From an uncultured Bacteroidales bacterium (lineage in GTDB: Bacteria > Bacteroidota > Bacteroidia > Bacteroidales > UBA932): a stretch of 15,372 bases of DNA. Position 1 is the first letter of the stretch, and every line of letters begins with the position of its first letter. A program made the position numbers and the translations under genes. The notes under the pieces are model-generated. The model saw only the letters and a program-made list of their open reading frames with translations, was not told the origin of the DNA and made no database searches. The stretch covers positions 1-15,372 of the forward strand of contig CAMJHW010000021.1 of assembly GCA_946405645.1 (NCBI GenBank). Reading direction: 5' to 3'. Shown piece after piece: positions 1 through 6,541 of the stretch.

Positions 1-508
1 GCGCCCTGTCGATAAGCTCGAGGTCGTATGCGCAGGTCATGTCGGGGAAGCGGGGACCGAAATCCTCGAAGTTGGGTCCGATGAGTGGGTTGGGGAAGAG
101 GCTGATGTGGTCTTTGATGATCATCAGGTCTCCGACCTCGAAGTCGGGGTTGCATCCGCCCGCGGCATTGGAAACAAAAAGGTATTCGATGCCGAGGACT
201 TTCATGACCCTGACGGGAAGCGTGACCAGTTCCATGGGATAGCCTTCGTAATAGTGGAAGCGTCCCTGCATGGCGATGACGAACTTTCCTCCGAAATCGC
301 CAGCGATGAAGTTGCCTTTGTGTCCGATGGCCGTCGATACCGGGAAGCCCGGGATGGTCCGGTAGGGGATGACGACGGGATTCTCTATGCGGTCGGCGAG
401 CTTGCCGAGCCCGCTGCCGAGGACGATGCCGGCCACGGGGGCGCGGCCTCCCAGCTGCTCGCGTACGAACGCGGCTGCGGCATTGATCTTTTCAACTCTG
501 GGGTCCAT
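1..508 (-). CDS. punA: Purine nucleoside phosphorylase, C-terminal part beyond window
   Basis: Catalyses phosphorolysis of purine (deoxy)nucleosides to free base and (deoxy)ribose-1-phosphate in cytosolic purine salvage. The visible 169 residues carry the trimeric PNP / MTAP-family signatures in order: GSGLG at 31-35 (phosphate-binding loop), GHKGN at 62-66, RFHYYEGY at 83-90 and the NAAGG stretch at 114-118. Full-length members are about 270 residues, so roughly 100 C-terminal residues, including the base-binding Asn/Glu region, lie outside the window. The ATG at 508 gives a normal N-terminus ([10 protein letters not shown]). The start sits only 20 bp downstream of an intrinsic terminator, and no TAnnTTTG box is visible in between, so it may depend on readthrough from the DUF3276 gene upstream. 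The family is secure; the precise substrate preference (guanosine/inosine versus MTA) is not proven. Confidence 0.93.
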   Translation of the reverse strand, partial: MDPRVEKINAAAAFVREQLGGRAPVAGIVLGSGLGKLADRIENPVVIPYRTIPGFPVSTAIGHKGNFIAGDFGGKFVIAMQGRFHYYEGYPMELVTLPVRVMKVLGIEYLFVSNAAGGCNPDFEVGDLMIIKDHISLFPNPLIGPNFEDFGPRFPDMTCAYDLELIDRA

Positions 509-527
509 GGTTATTCGTTTTAGGGGT

Positions 528-556
528 AAAAAAAGCCGGCTTGTGCACAGGCCGGC
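528..556 (-). terminator. Intrinsic terminator after the DUF3276 gene
   Basis: Read on the minus strand: GCCGGC (551-556), a 10-nt loop that contains the palindrome TGTGCACA, GCCGGC (535-540), then seven T's (528-534). It lies 12 bp after the DUF3276 stop codon and 20 bp before the purine nucleoside phosphorylase start codon. Confidence 0.85.
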
Positions 557-567
557 GTGATATGGTA

Positions 568-906
568 CTAAAGCTCGTCGAAATCGACGTCGCCCTCCCC
601 GGCGCGGGGAGAAGGGGATTCGGAGAGGCAGTTCTGCTTGATGTATCCGATGACTTCGGCGAGGCCTTCCTGGAACTTGTCGAAATCCTCCTTGTAGAGG
701 AATATCTTGTGCTTGTCGAAAGTGAAAGACCCGTCACGCTCCTGCTTGCGCTTGCTCTCTGTAATGGTCAGATAGAAGTCGTTGTTGCCCTTCGTGGCCT
801 TCACATCGAAGAAATAGGTGCGCTTTCCTGCCCTGACCGGCTTGGAGAATACATCCTCGCCGCTGCGCTCCCGGTCACCCATCCTGTCGAAATCGTCTCT
901 GTACAT
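568..906 (-). CDS. PUR-alpha family (DUF3276) nucleic-acid-binding protein
   Basis: This 112-residue protein matches the small PUR-domain proteins common in Bacteroidetes (DUF3276), which resemble the single-stranded DNA/RNA-binding PUR repeat of eukaryotic Pur-alpha. The core is visible as [18 protein letters not shown] (about 21-38), the LTITESKRK segment (46-54) and the [13 protein letters not shown] strand-helix unit (65-77). The C-terminal tail is acidic ([10 protein letters not shown]). The N-terminus is charged and probably flexible. The ATG at 906 is chosen because it is the first in frame and follows a -7-like box (933-940) at a suitable distance. The gene is divergent from nusB, and its promoter is interleaved with that of nusB. 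The cellular role in bacteria is not established; nucleic-acid binding is inferred from the fold family. Confidence 0.88.
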   Translation of the reverse strand: MYRDDFDRMGDRERSGEDVFSKPVRAGKRTYFFDVKATKGNNDFYLTITESKRKQERDGSFTFDKHKIFLYKEDFDKFQEGLAEVIGYIKQNCLSESPSPRAGEGDVDFDEL

Positions 907-932
907 GGTCTTGATTTTAATGCTTTTCTACG

Positions 933-940
933 CAAAAATA
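933..940 (-). promoter_or_regulatory. Bacteroidetes -7 box for the DUF3276 gene
   Basis: The minus strand reads TATTTTTG, a match to TAnnTTTG, 26 bp upstream of the ATG at 906. No good -33 TTTG is present at the expected spacing, so the assignment rests on the -7 box and position. Confidence 0.55.
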
Positions 941-963
941 TAACTTTTTCCCGATTCTCGTGT

Positions 964-971
964 TATCTTTG
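964..971 (+). promoter_or_regulatory. Bacteroidetes -7 box for nusB
   Basis: TATCTTTG matches TAnnTTTG and ends 30 bp before the nusB ATG. It is back-to-back with the DUF3276 -7 box (933-940), leaving 23 bp between the boxes, so the -33 regions of both promoters overlap the other promoter's core. Confidence 0.65.
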
Positions 972-1001
972 CAGAAATTTATGCGAATTGTTTGAAATAG
1001 T

Positions 1002-1961
1002 ATGCTGAACAGAAGAATTCTCAGGATAAAGGTCTTCAAGGTGCTCTACGGCTATGCGGAGAACCCTTCGATGACTCTCAAGGAGGCCCAGGCCCAGCTC
1101 GAGATCTCCTGCAGGGCCACCCGCAGCCTGTACCTCTTTATGCTCGCCATCATCCCGGCCATTACCGAGGAGGCGAGGGCCCGCATCGAGGCCGCCCGTT
1201 CCAAGTTCAATCCCACCGAAGAGGAAAAGCATCCCAATCTCAAGTTCGCGGAGAACGCCCTCGCGCGCCTTCTGTCGGAGGACCCCGATTTCCAGAAAGC
1301 CATAACCCGTGAGAAACTGTCCTGGGAGCAGTATGACGTGCTCCTCCGCAAGCTCTACGACAGCATCTGCGGCAAGCAGTACTTCTCCAGGTACATGTCC
1401 GCTCCCGGCCGCTCCCTCGCCGAGGACGTGAAGCTCTTCATCAGGATATTCGAGGAGGAATTCGTGGACAATGCCGACCTCGAGGACATCCTCGAGGACC
1501 TCTCCATCTATTGGATAGACGACCTCGCCTATGCGCTGACCTGCTGCTGCAGGACGCTCGACGGACTTGCCGCGGGCGAGCGCTGGTCGCTTCCTCCTCT
1601 CTATCAGAGCGAGATGGCCGGCCGCGAGGGCCTCGACAGCGACAAGGTCTTCGTGACGGAGCTCCTTCGCGCCGCGTACAGGGGATATGACGGCTTCTTC
1701 GAGAAGATCGCCGCCGCCGTTCCCAAGTGGGACAAGGACAGGCTTTTCACCGTCGATATCGTACTGATCGTTTGCGGTCTCGCCGAGGCCAAGGCCTTCC
1801 CCGAGATCCCGGTCAAGGTCACCATCAACGAATATGTCGATATCTCCAAGTATTACAGCACTCCCAAGAGCCGTTCGTTCGTCAACGGCATCCTCGACGG
1901 CATCATCCAGCAGATGCTGGCGGACGGGGAGATCGTCAAGTCCGGCCGCGGCCTGCTGTAG
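1002..1961 (+). CDS. nusB: Transcription antitermination factor NusB (long Bacteroidetes form)
   Basis: NusB binds boxA RNA with NusE (ribosomal protein S10) and helps RNA polymerase transcribe rRNA operons without premature termination. At 319 residues it is about twice the size of E. coli NusB (139). The opening MLNRRILRIKVFKVLYGY segment and the C-terminal NusB fold, with AEAKAFPEIPVKVTINEYV (about 266-284) and SRSFVNGILDGI (about 297-308), are diagnostic. The extended middle is typical of Bacteroidetes members and is not a sign of fusion here. The ATG at 1002 is preceded by a -7 box at 964-971. It is the first gene of a plus-strand housekeeping run, but yajC downstream has its own promoter 26 bp after this stop. 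Confidence 0.93.
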   Translation: MLNRRILRIKVFKVLYGYAENPSMTLKEAQAQLEISCRATRSLYLFMLAIIPAITEEARARIEAARSKFNPTEEEKHPNLKFAENALARLLSEDPDFQKAITREKLSWEQYDVLLRKLYDSICGKQYFSRYMSAPGRSLAEDVKLFIRIFEEEFVDNADLEDILEDLSIYWIDDLAYALTCCCRTLDGLAAGERWSLPPLYQSEMAGREGLDSDKVFVTELLRAAYRGYDGFFEKIAAAVPKWDKDRLFTVDIVLIVCGLAEAKAFPEIPVKVTINEYVDISKYYSTPKSRSFVNGILDGIIQQMLADGEIVKSGRGLL

Positions 1962-1963
1962 TC

Positions 1964-1994
1964 TTGACTTTTAGAAGTTTTAAGTTTATATTTG
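1964..1994 (+). promoter_or_regulatory. Promoter for yajC operon (-33 TTG, -7 TATATTTG)
   Basis: TTG at 1964-1966 is separated by 20 bp from TATATTTG at 1987-1994, close to the Bacteroidetes TTTG-N19-21-TAnnTTTG consensus. The -7 box ends 21 bp before the yajC ATG. The -33 element begins 3 bp after the nusB stop codon. Confidence 0.75.
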
Positions 1995-2015
1995 TACAAA
2001 TAAACCACAATCGTT

Positions 2016-2330
2016 ATGAACATGCTTTTCATCCCCCTTCAGGCCCAGGCTGCCCAGCCCGCCGCCGGCGGACAGGCCGGATTCTGGGTAATGATACTTC
2101 TCCTCTTCGGCGTCATGTACCTGTTCATGATCAGACCCCAGCGCAAGCAGCAGAAGGAGCTCGAGGCTTTCCGCGCAGGTCTCAAGAAGGGTGACAAGGT
2201 CGTCACCACCGGAGGTATCTTCGGCATCGTCGACGAGGTCACCGACAAGACCGTCCTCATCAAGGTCGACGGAGACGTCAAGCTCAGGATGGACAAGAAT
2301 TCCATCATCAGGGACTACACCGCCCAGTAG
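2016..2330 (+). CDS. yajC: Preprotein translocase subunit YajC
   Basis: YajC is a small inner-membrane protein that associates with SecDF and the SecYEG translocon. The 104 residues show the family layout: a short Ala/Gln/Gly-rich N-terminus, one membrane segment at about 23-41 (FWVMILLLFGVMYLFMIRP), then a cytosolic domain starting with the hallmark RPQRKQQKE (40-48) and the KKGDKVVTTGGIFGIV segment (about 57-72). The ATG at 2016 directly follows its own promoter; an in-frame alternative at M3 would make little difference. It is followed after 13 bp by a YbbR-domain gene and then coaE, an order I recall as common in Bacteroidales. Confidence 0.95.
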   Translation: MNMLFIPLQAQAAQPAAGGQAGFWVMILLLFGVMYLFMIRPQRKQQKELEAFRAGLKKGDKVVTTGGIFGIVDEVTDKTVLIKVDGDVKLRMDKNSIIRDYTAQ

Positions 2331-2343
2331 GAAGGCTCTTTCG

Positions 2344-3327
2344 ATGCTGAAGGACGCGTTCCATAGGCTTTTACGGAAGTTCAACGTCAACGGGAGGGAC
2401 CTGGCAGTTTTTCTGCTGTCCCTCCTTTTGGCATTCAGCATCTGGATCTCCCACAATCTCTCGCTTCAGTACTCTTCGGTCGTCAGCGTCCCGGTCATCG
2501 CCAGGAGCAACATCGAAGGCCATCAGGCCGAGTCGTCCAACACCAGCCCCGTGGTGGCCAGGTGCCGCACGACGGGTTACCGCCTCCTCAGGAAGAACCG
2601 CATGTCGCGCCGCGGCCAGTTGTACGTTTACTTCTCCCCGGACGACCTGCACCACGACGAGGGTGACATGTATTCCATCTCCAGCAACGAGCTCAGCGGG
2701 TATTTCAGCGAGATATTCGGCGACAACGTCCAGCTGGAGTCCTTCGTTTCCTCCCGTGTGCAATTCCGTTTCCCTGAGGAGAATCACAAGACCGTTCCGG
2801 TCCAGGCCGTGAGCGTGGTCAGCTTCAAGCCCCAGTACATGGCTCTCGGGCCCATGAAGATCGTTCCCGATTCGGTGATCGTCTATGGCGAGCCCCTTCA
2901 CCTGCAGAACATCGACCGTATCGTCACCGAGACCATCACCTTGCAGAACCTGTCGTCCGGCGCCCACGGAATGGCGCGCCTGGAAGTCCCCAAGGGAGGC
3001 ATACGCCTGTCCGACCAGGAAGTAAGCTACGCCCTTGACGTCACCCGTTACGTCGAGGTGCGGCGCGAGGTCAAGGTCGGTACGCGCAACGTCCCTGCGG
3101 GCAGGGACCTCACAGTCTATCCTTCCGTCGTGGAAGTCGTGTTCCGCTGCGTCTTCCCGCTGGCATCGGATCCCACGGAGAACATCTCTTTCTTCGTGGA
3201 CTACAATGATTTCTCACATTCCATCAACGGGCGCTGCGTGCCCCGTGACAGCGGCCTTCCGGCAAGCGTGATCGACTATGTCGTCGAGCCCGGGGTCCTG
3301 GAGTGCATCGAAAACATCCTGCGATGA
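2344..3327 (+). CDS. YbbR-like domain membrane-anchored protein
   Basis: A 327-residue protein with one N-terminal membrane anchor (about 20-36, LAVFLLSLLLAFSIWIS) and a beta-rich extracytoplasmic remainder. The arrangement, and segments such as FPEENHKTVPVQAVSVVSFKP followed by ALGPMKIVPDSVIVYGEP (about 144-184), match Bacteroidetes proteins carrying YbbR repeats. In Firmicutes the YbbR protein CdaR regulates the diadenylate cyclase CdaA. No cdaA is in this window, so that role is not claimed. An upstream in-frame ATG at 2191 lies inside yajC and is rejected: the ATG at 2344 follows a GGAAGG-like ribosome-binding stretch and opens with a sensible charged N-terminus before the anchor. The stop overlaps the coaE start (ATGA), so the two are translationally coupled. 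Confidence 0.85.
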   Translation: MLKDAFHRLLRKFNVNGRDLAVFLLSLLLAFSIWISHNLSLQYSSVVSVPVIARSNIEGHQAESSNTSPVVARCRTTGYRLLRKNRMSRRGQLYVYFSPDDLHHDEGDMYSISSNELSGYFSEIFGDNVQLESFVSSRVQFRFPEENHKTVPVQAVSVVSFKPQYMALGPMKIVPDSVIVYGEPLHLQNIDRIVTETITLQNLSSGAHGMARLEVPKGGIRLSDQEVSYALDVTRYVEVRREVKVGTRNVPAGRDLTVYPSVVEVVFRCVFPLASDPTENISFFVDYNDFSHSINGRCVPRDSGLPASVIDYVVEPGVLECIENILR

Positions 3328-4376
3328 GAACCATCCTGGTCACCGGCGGCATCGGGAGCGGCAAGTCCGAAGTCTGCCGGCATTTCGCTTCCCGCGGCAT
3401 CCCCGTATATGACTCTGACAGCAGGGCCAAGGGCCTCTATGACGAGGTCCCCGGCCTGGCGGCGCGCATCGACGCCGACCTCGGCGGCGGGATGCTCGAT
3501 GCCTCCGGGCGCTTGGACCGCAAGGCGCTGGCCGCAGCGGTGTTCGCCGACCCGGGCGCGCTCCGCCGCCTGGAAGCCCTCATCCATCCCGAAGTCCTGA
3601 GGGACTTTCTCAGCTGGCGCGACGTCCAGGATGCGCCGGCTGTCGTCATGGAGTCGGCGATTGCCGCCGGCCTCCCGCTTTTCGAAGGCGTCTTCGATGC
3701 CGTCGTGCTGGTCGACGCTCCCGAGGATGTCCGCCTGGAGCGGGCATGCCGTCGCGACGGGGCCTCGCGCGAGGCCGCGCTCGCCCGCATCCGCGCCCAG
3801 CATTTCGATCCCGCGGCGGCCGACGCCGTCATTGAGAACTGCGGCACTCTCGAAGAACTGACCGCCAGTGCGGACAGTACGCTGGAAAAATTAGTATATT
3901 TGCACTGTCAAAACATAAATGAAATAGCAATGAAAACCGATCTTACGAAAATCCTTTCAGTTTCCGGCCATCACGGCCTGTACCGATATATAGCCCAGGC
4001 ACGCAACGGCGTCATCGCCGAGTCTCTCGCCGACGGCAAGCGCACCGTCTTCGACATCCGCAGCCGCATCACCACCCTCGCCGACATCGCCATCTTCACT
4101 TCCGAAGGCGAGCTCAAGCTCAAGGATGTCTTCGGAGCCCTTCACGAGGCCCTCGGAGAGGCCGACGCCCCCGGCTCCAAGTCCTCCGCCGACGAGCTCA
4201 AGGCTCTCTTCGCCAAGGCTGTGCCCGACTATGACGAGGACCGCTTCTATGTCTCGCACATGAAGAAGGTAGTCGAGTGGTACAACGACCTCAAGGCCAA
4301 CGCCTCCCTCGAGTTCGTCGAGGAGGAAGAGGATGAGGCCGCCGAGGAGCCTTCCCAGGATCCTGCCAATGACTAG
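3324..4376 (+). CDS. coaE: Dephospho-CoA kinase CoaE, reading in frame into DUF5606
   Basis: CoaE phosphorylates the 3'-hydroxyl of dephospho-CoA with ATP, the last step of coenzyme A synthesis. Residues 1-190 are a complete CoaE: P-loop GGIGSGKS (8-15), DSD at 30-32, the LIHPEV motif (86-91), the ESAI substrate segment (110-113), the RACRRDG lid (140-146), and a normal C-terminus ending ENCGTLEEL. No stop follows. The frame continues through 12 or 13 linker residues (about 191-202), which are the translation of a promoter-like stretch and a 5' leader, into a complete DUF5606 domain (203-350). Either this is a real 350-residue fusion, or a stop was lost by an indel: removing one A from the run at 3886-3890 would create TAG at 3892-3894. 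The start overlaps the YbbR stop; a GTG at 3303 is a weaker alternative. Kinase assignment is firm; the fusion is uncertain. Confidence 0.9.
   Translation: MRTILVTGGIGSGKSEVCRHFASRGIPVYDSDSRAKGLYDEVPGLAARIDADLGGGMLDASGRLDRKALAAAVFADPGALRRLEALIHPEVLRDFLSWRDVQDAPAVVMESAIAAGLPLFEGVFDAVVLVDAPEDVRLERACRRDGASREAALARIRAQHFDPAAADAVIENCGTLEELTASADSTLEKLVYLHCQNINEIAMKTDLTKILSVSGHHGLYRYIAQARNGVIAESLADGKRTVFDIRSRITTLADIAIFTSEGELKLKDVFGALHEALGEADAPGSKSSADELKALFAKAVPDYDEDRFYVSHMKKVVEWYNDLKANASLEFVEEEEDEAAEEPSQDPAND
3895..3902 (+). promoter_or_regulatory. Internal -7 box for DUF5606
   Basis: TATATTTG, a perfect TAnnTTTG, lies at the 3' end of the coaE reading frame and ends 27 bp before the DUF5606 ATG at 3930, the same geometry as the other promoters in this window. 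The -33 region is not a good match. Confidence 0.6.
3930..4376 (+). CDS. DUF5606 protein, independent internal start within the coaE frame
   Basis: The 148 residues from the ATG at 3930 form a full DUF5606 protein: MKTDLTKILSVSGHHGLYRY at the N-terminus, the RTVFDIRSRITTLADIAIFT segment (about 38-57), a helical middle with DEDRFYVSHMKKVVEWYNDL (about 101-120), and a strongly acidic tail (EEEEDEAAEE). Bacteroidetes homologues, as I remember them, are stand-alone proteins of about this length starting at this residue, and a -7 box sits just upstream, so separate expression is likely even if the fused product is also made. Function is unknown; the N-terminal part resembles a small beta-barrel fold, but I would not assign a role. 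Its stop overlaps the rimO start by 8 bp, so it is coupled to rimO translation. Confidence 0.75.
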   Translation: MKTDLTKILSVSGHHGLYRYIAQARNGVIAESLADGKRTVFDIRSRITTLADIAIFTSEGELKLKDVFGALHEALGEADAPGSKSSADELKALFAKAVPDYDEDRFYVSHMKKVVEWYNDLKANASLEFVEEEEDEAAEEPSQDPAND

Positions 4377-5664
4377 GAAGCTCCAGGTCGTCACGCTCGG
4401 ATGCTCCAAGAATACAGTGGACACCGAGCATCTCCTCGCGCAGGTCGGCAGGCACTATGAAATAGTCCCCGAAGGCGTTGAGGAGGATGTCGACGTCCTG
4501 CTCCTCAATACCTGCGGTTTCATCGGCGACGCAAAGGAAGAGTCCATCCAGGCCATCCTTGAAGCTGCCAAACGCAAACAATCCGGCCACGTCGGCCGCC
4601 TGATGGTATTCGGCTGCCTCTCGCAGAGATATGCGGCCGAGCTCCCGGGACTCATCCCCGAGGTGGATGCATGGTTCGGCGCCCGCGACCTGTCGCCCGT
4701 GATACGGGCGCTCGGCGTGGAGCCTTCCGCCGCCGCTTCCAACGACCGTTACCTTACCGGCAAGGTAAGGTCCTACGCCTTCCTGAAGATATCGGAAGGC
4801 TGCGACCGCCGGTGCTCTTACTGTGCCATCCCCTTCATCCGCGGAGCGCATCGCTCGGTCCCTATGGAGGACCTCGTCGAGGAAGCCCGCCGCCTGGCGG
4901 CCCAGGGCGTCAGGGAGCTTGTCATCATAGCCCAGGACACTACCTATTACGGGCTGGACCTGTACCGCCGCCGCGCCCTCGCGGAGCTGCTTCGCAGGCT
5001 CTCGGCCGTGGACGGCATCGAATGGCTCCGCATACACTATTCATATCCGGCGGATTTTCCCGAGGACGTCCTGGAGGAGATGGCGCACAACCCCAAGGTG
5101 TGCCCCTATCTCGACATACCTCTCCAGCATGTCTCCGACAGGATGCTTGATATGATGCACCGTCACGTGGACGGAGCCTGGACGCGGGAACTCATCCGCA
5201 GGATGCGGGAGAGGGTCCCAGGCGTCGTGCTCCGCACCACCATGATCGTAGGCCATCCCGGCGAGACGGAAGAGGATTTCGCCGAGCTTCTGGACTTCGT
5301 CCGCGAAGCGCGTTTCGAGCGCCTGGGCGCCTTCACCTATTCCGAGGAGGAGGGGACATACGGCGCCGAGCACTTCGAGGACTCCGTCCCCGCGGAGGTC
5401 AAGCAGGCGCGTCTCGACGCGCTCATGTCCCTCCAGAAGGAAATCTCGCTGGACTTCAACCGCTCACGTGTCGGAAGCGTCGAGCGCGTGCTTGTCGATG
5501 ATTGGGTGGACGGCATCCTCGTATGCCGCAGCCGCTATGAGAGCCCCGACGTCGATGGCGAGATTCTTGTAAGGTATCCCTCCGGGTCCCTCGTCGGCAG
5601 CTTCGTGGACGTCCGTATCATCGGGGCGGACGAGTACGACCTGATAGCAGAAATAGTCGAATGA
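4369..5664 (+). CDS. rimO: Ribosomal protein uS12 methylthiotransferase RimO
   Basis: RimO is a radical-SAM methylthiotransferase that puts a methylthio group on the conserved aspartate of ribosomal protein S12. The 431 residues have all three domains. The first is an N-terminal UPF0004 domain with cluster-binding cysteines at C12 (VTLGCSKN), C49 (LNTCGF) and C83 (FGCLSQR). The second is the radical SAM core with CDRRCSYC (C145, C149, C152). The third is a C-terminal TRAM domain (about 365-431). The SKNTVD and IPFIRGAHRS stretches favour RimO over the tRNA enzyme MiaB or MtaB. The ATG at 4369 overlaps the DUF5606 stop by 8 bp and begins MTRKLQVVTLGC, the normal family start; an upstream in-frame ATG at 4333 would only add 12 non-family residues. 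The lipoprotein gene follows after 7 bp. Confidence 0.95.
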   Translation: MTRKLQVVTLGCSKNTVDTEHLLAQVGRHYEIVPEGVEEDVDVLLLNTCGFIGDAKEESIQAILEAAKRKQSGHVGRLMVFGCLSQRYAAELPGLIPEVDAWFGARDLSPVIRALGVEPSAAASNDRYLTGKVRSYAFLKISEGCDRRCSYCAIPFIRGAHRSVPMEDLVEEARRLAAQGVRELVIIAQDTTYYGLDLYRRRALAELLRRLSAVDGIEWLRIHYSYPADFPEDVLEEMAHNPKVCPYLDIPLQHVSDRMLDMMHRHVDGAWTRELIRRMRERVPGVVLRTTMIVGHPGETEEDFAELLDFVREARFERLGAFTYSEEEGTYGAEHFEDSVPAEVKQARLDALMSLQKEISLDFNRSRVGSVERVLVDDWVDGILVCRSRYESPDVDGEILVRYPSGSLVGSFVDVRIIGADEYDLIAEIVE

Positions 5665-5671
5665 TTGTGAT

Positions 5672-6541
5672 ATGAAAAGATTATCATCCTTCAGCCTTCC
5701 GGTGGCGGTGCTTCTCGGTGCCGTCATGGTGTCTTGCGCCCCTTCCGCATACGTGATGCAGCTGCAGTCGCGCAAGCCTTCGGAGTCCGGACTCGACCTG
5801 TCCGGAAAGAGCCTGTCCGTCGTGTACCTCGAGTCGCCCGACGGACGCGACTCCCTCTTCAACAACCGCGCTGCCGACGCCCTCGCTTACGGCCTGGAGT
5901 CCGAGTACTTCGACGGCAAGGAGGCGGTCAAAGTGTATAACCTCACCAAGGATGCCAAGGGCGATTACACATCCAGGGATACTCTGTCGCAGTACATCAT
6001 GCTGCTCGACAGCGACGTCGTGATGATCCTGGACACTCCTGTCGCCGGAGAGAGCACCACGGGCCGCAGCCTGCCGGTCTCCAGCAAACTCTATATCTAC
6101 GACTCGATGGCGGGGGAGGAAGACGGAGTGGTCACTGTCAGCTGCTCGTCGAGCACTTCGACGCTGACGGATGCCAGCCGTGCTATGAGCATGGGCAACG
6201 CCTTGCTCAAGCCCATTGTCAGCCAGTGGGAGGATGACCAGTTCACCGTGCTTTATTTCGACGGACTGAACAGCAAATGGATAGACGCGGTCCTTCTTGC
6301 CGACGACATGAAATGGGACGAGGCCATCACGATATGGATGGACTTCGCCAAGTCCAAGAATCCTACTCAGTCGAGCTGCGCCCGCTACAACGTCGCTCTC
6401 GGCTGCTTCATGCTAGGCCAGTACGACCTGGCGCTGGAGTGGCTGGATTCATCCGACGCCACCCAGCCCCTGTCGCTCAGCAAGGGCCTGCGCAAGCGTA
6501 TCCTTGAAAAGAAGGGCGGATCCGCTACTTCTTCTGACTGA
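5672..6541 (+). CDS. Uncharacterised lipoprotein with TPR-like C-terminus
   Basis: I do not recognise a named function. The 289 residues begin with a lipoprotein signal peptide (MKRLSSFSLPVAVLLGAVMVSC, lipobox MVSC, predicted lipidated C22), so the protein should be anchored to a membrane facing the periplasm or outside. The mid part is a mixed alpha/beta region with SLSVVYLES (about 48-56), RAADALAYGLESEYF (67-81) and VVMILDTPV (115-123). The last quarter (about 205-280) has the alternating small/large residue pattern of one or two TPR helical pairs (WDEAITIWMDFAKS, ARYNVALGCFMLGQYDLALEWL). It resembles hypothetical Bacteroidales lipoproteins. It lies 7 bp after rimO and is probably co-transcribed. 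Its last 17 bp overlap the 3' end of the opposing acyltransferase gene. Confidence 0.8.
   Translation: MKRLSSFSLPVAVLLGAVMVSCAPSAYVMQLQSRKPSESGLDLSGKSLSVVYLESPDGRDSLFNNRAADALAYGLESEYFDGKEAVKVYNLTKDAKGDYTSRDTLSQYIMLLDSDVVMILDTPVAGESTTGRSLPVSSKLYIYDSMAGEEDGVVTVSCSSSTSTLTDASRAMSMGNALLKPIVSQWEDDQFTVLYFDGLNSKWIDAVLLADDMKWDEAITIWMDFAKSKNPTQSSCARYNVALGCFMLGQYDLALEWLDSSDATQPLSLSKGLRKRILEKKGGSATSSD

Noticed and set aside
1002..1961. Possible fusion in NusB because of its double length
   Set aside because: Long NusB proteins are the norm in Bacteroidetes; no second recognisable domain is present.
2191..2343. Upstream extension of the YbbR-domain protein starting inside yajC
   Set aside because: The extra residues are the out-of-frame translation of yajC (Ser/Pro/Arg-rich) and precede a proper start at 2344.
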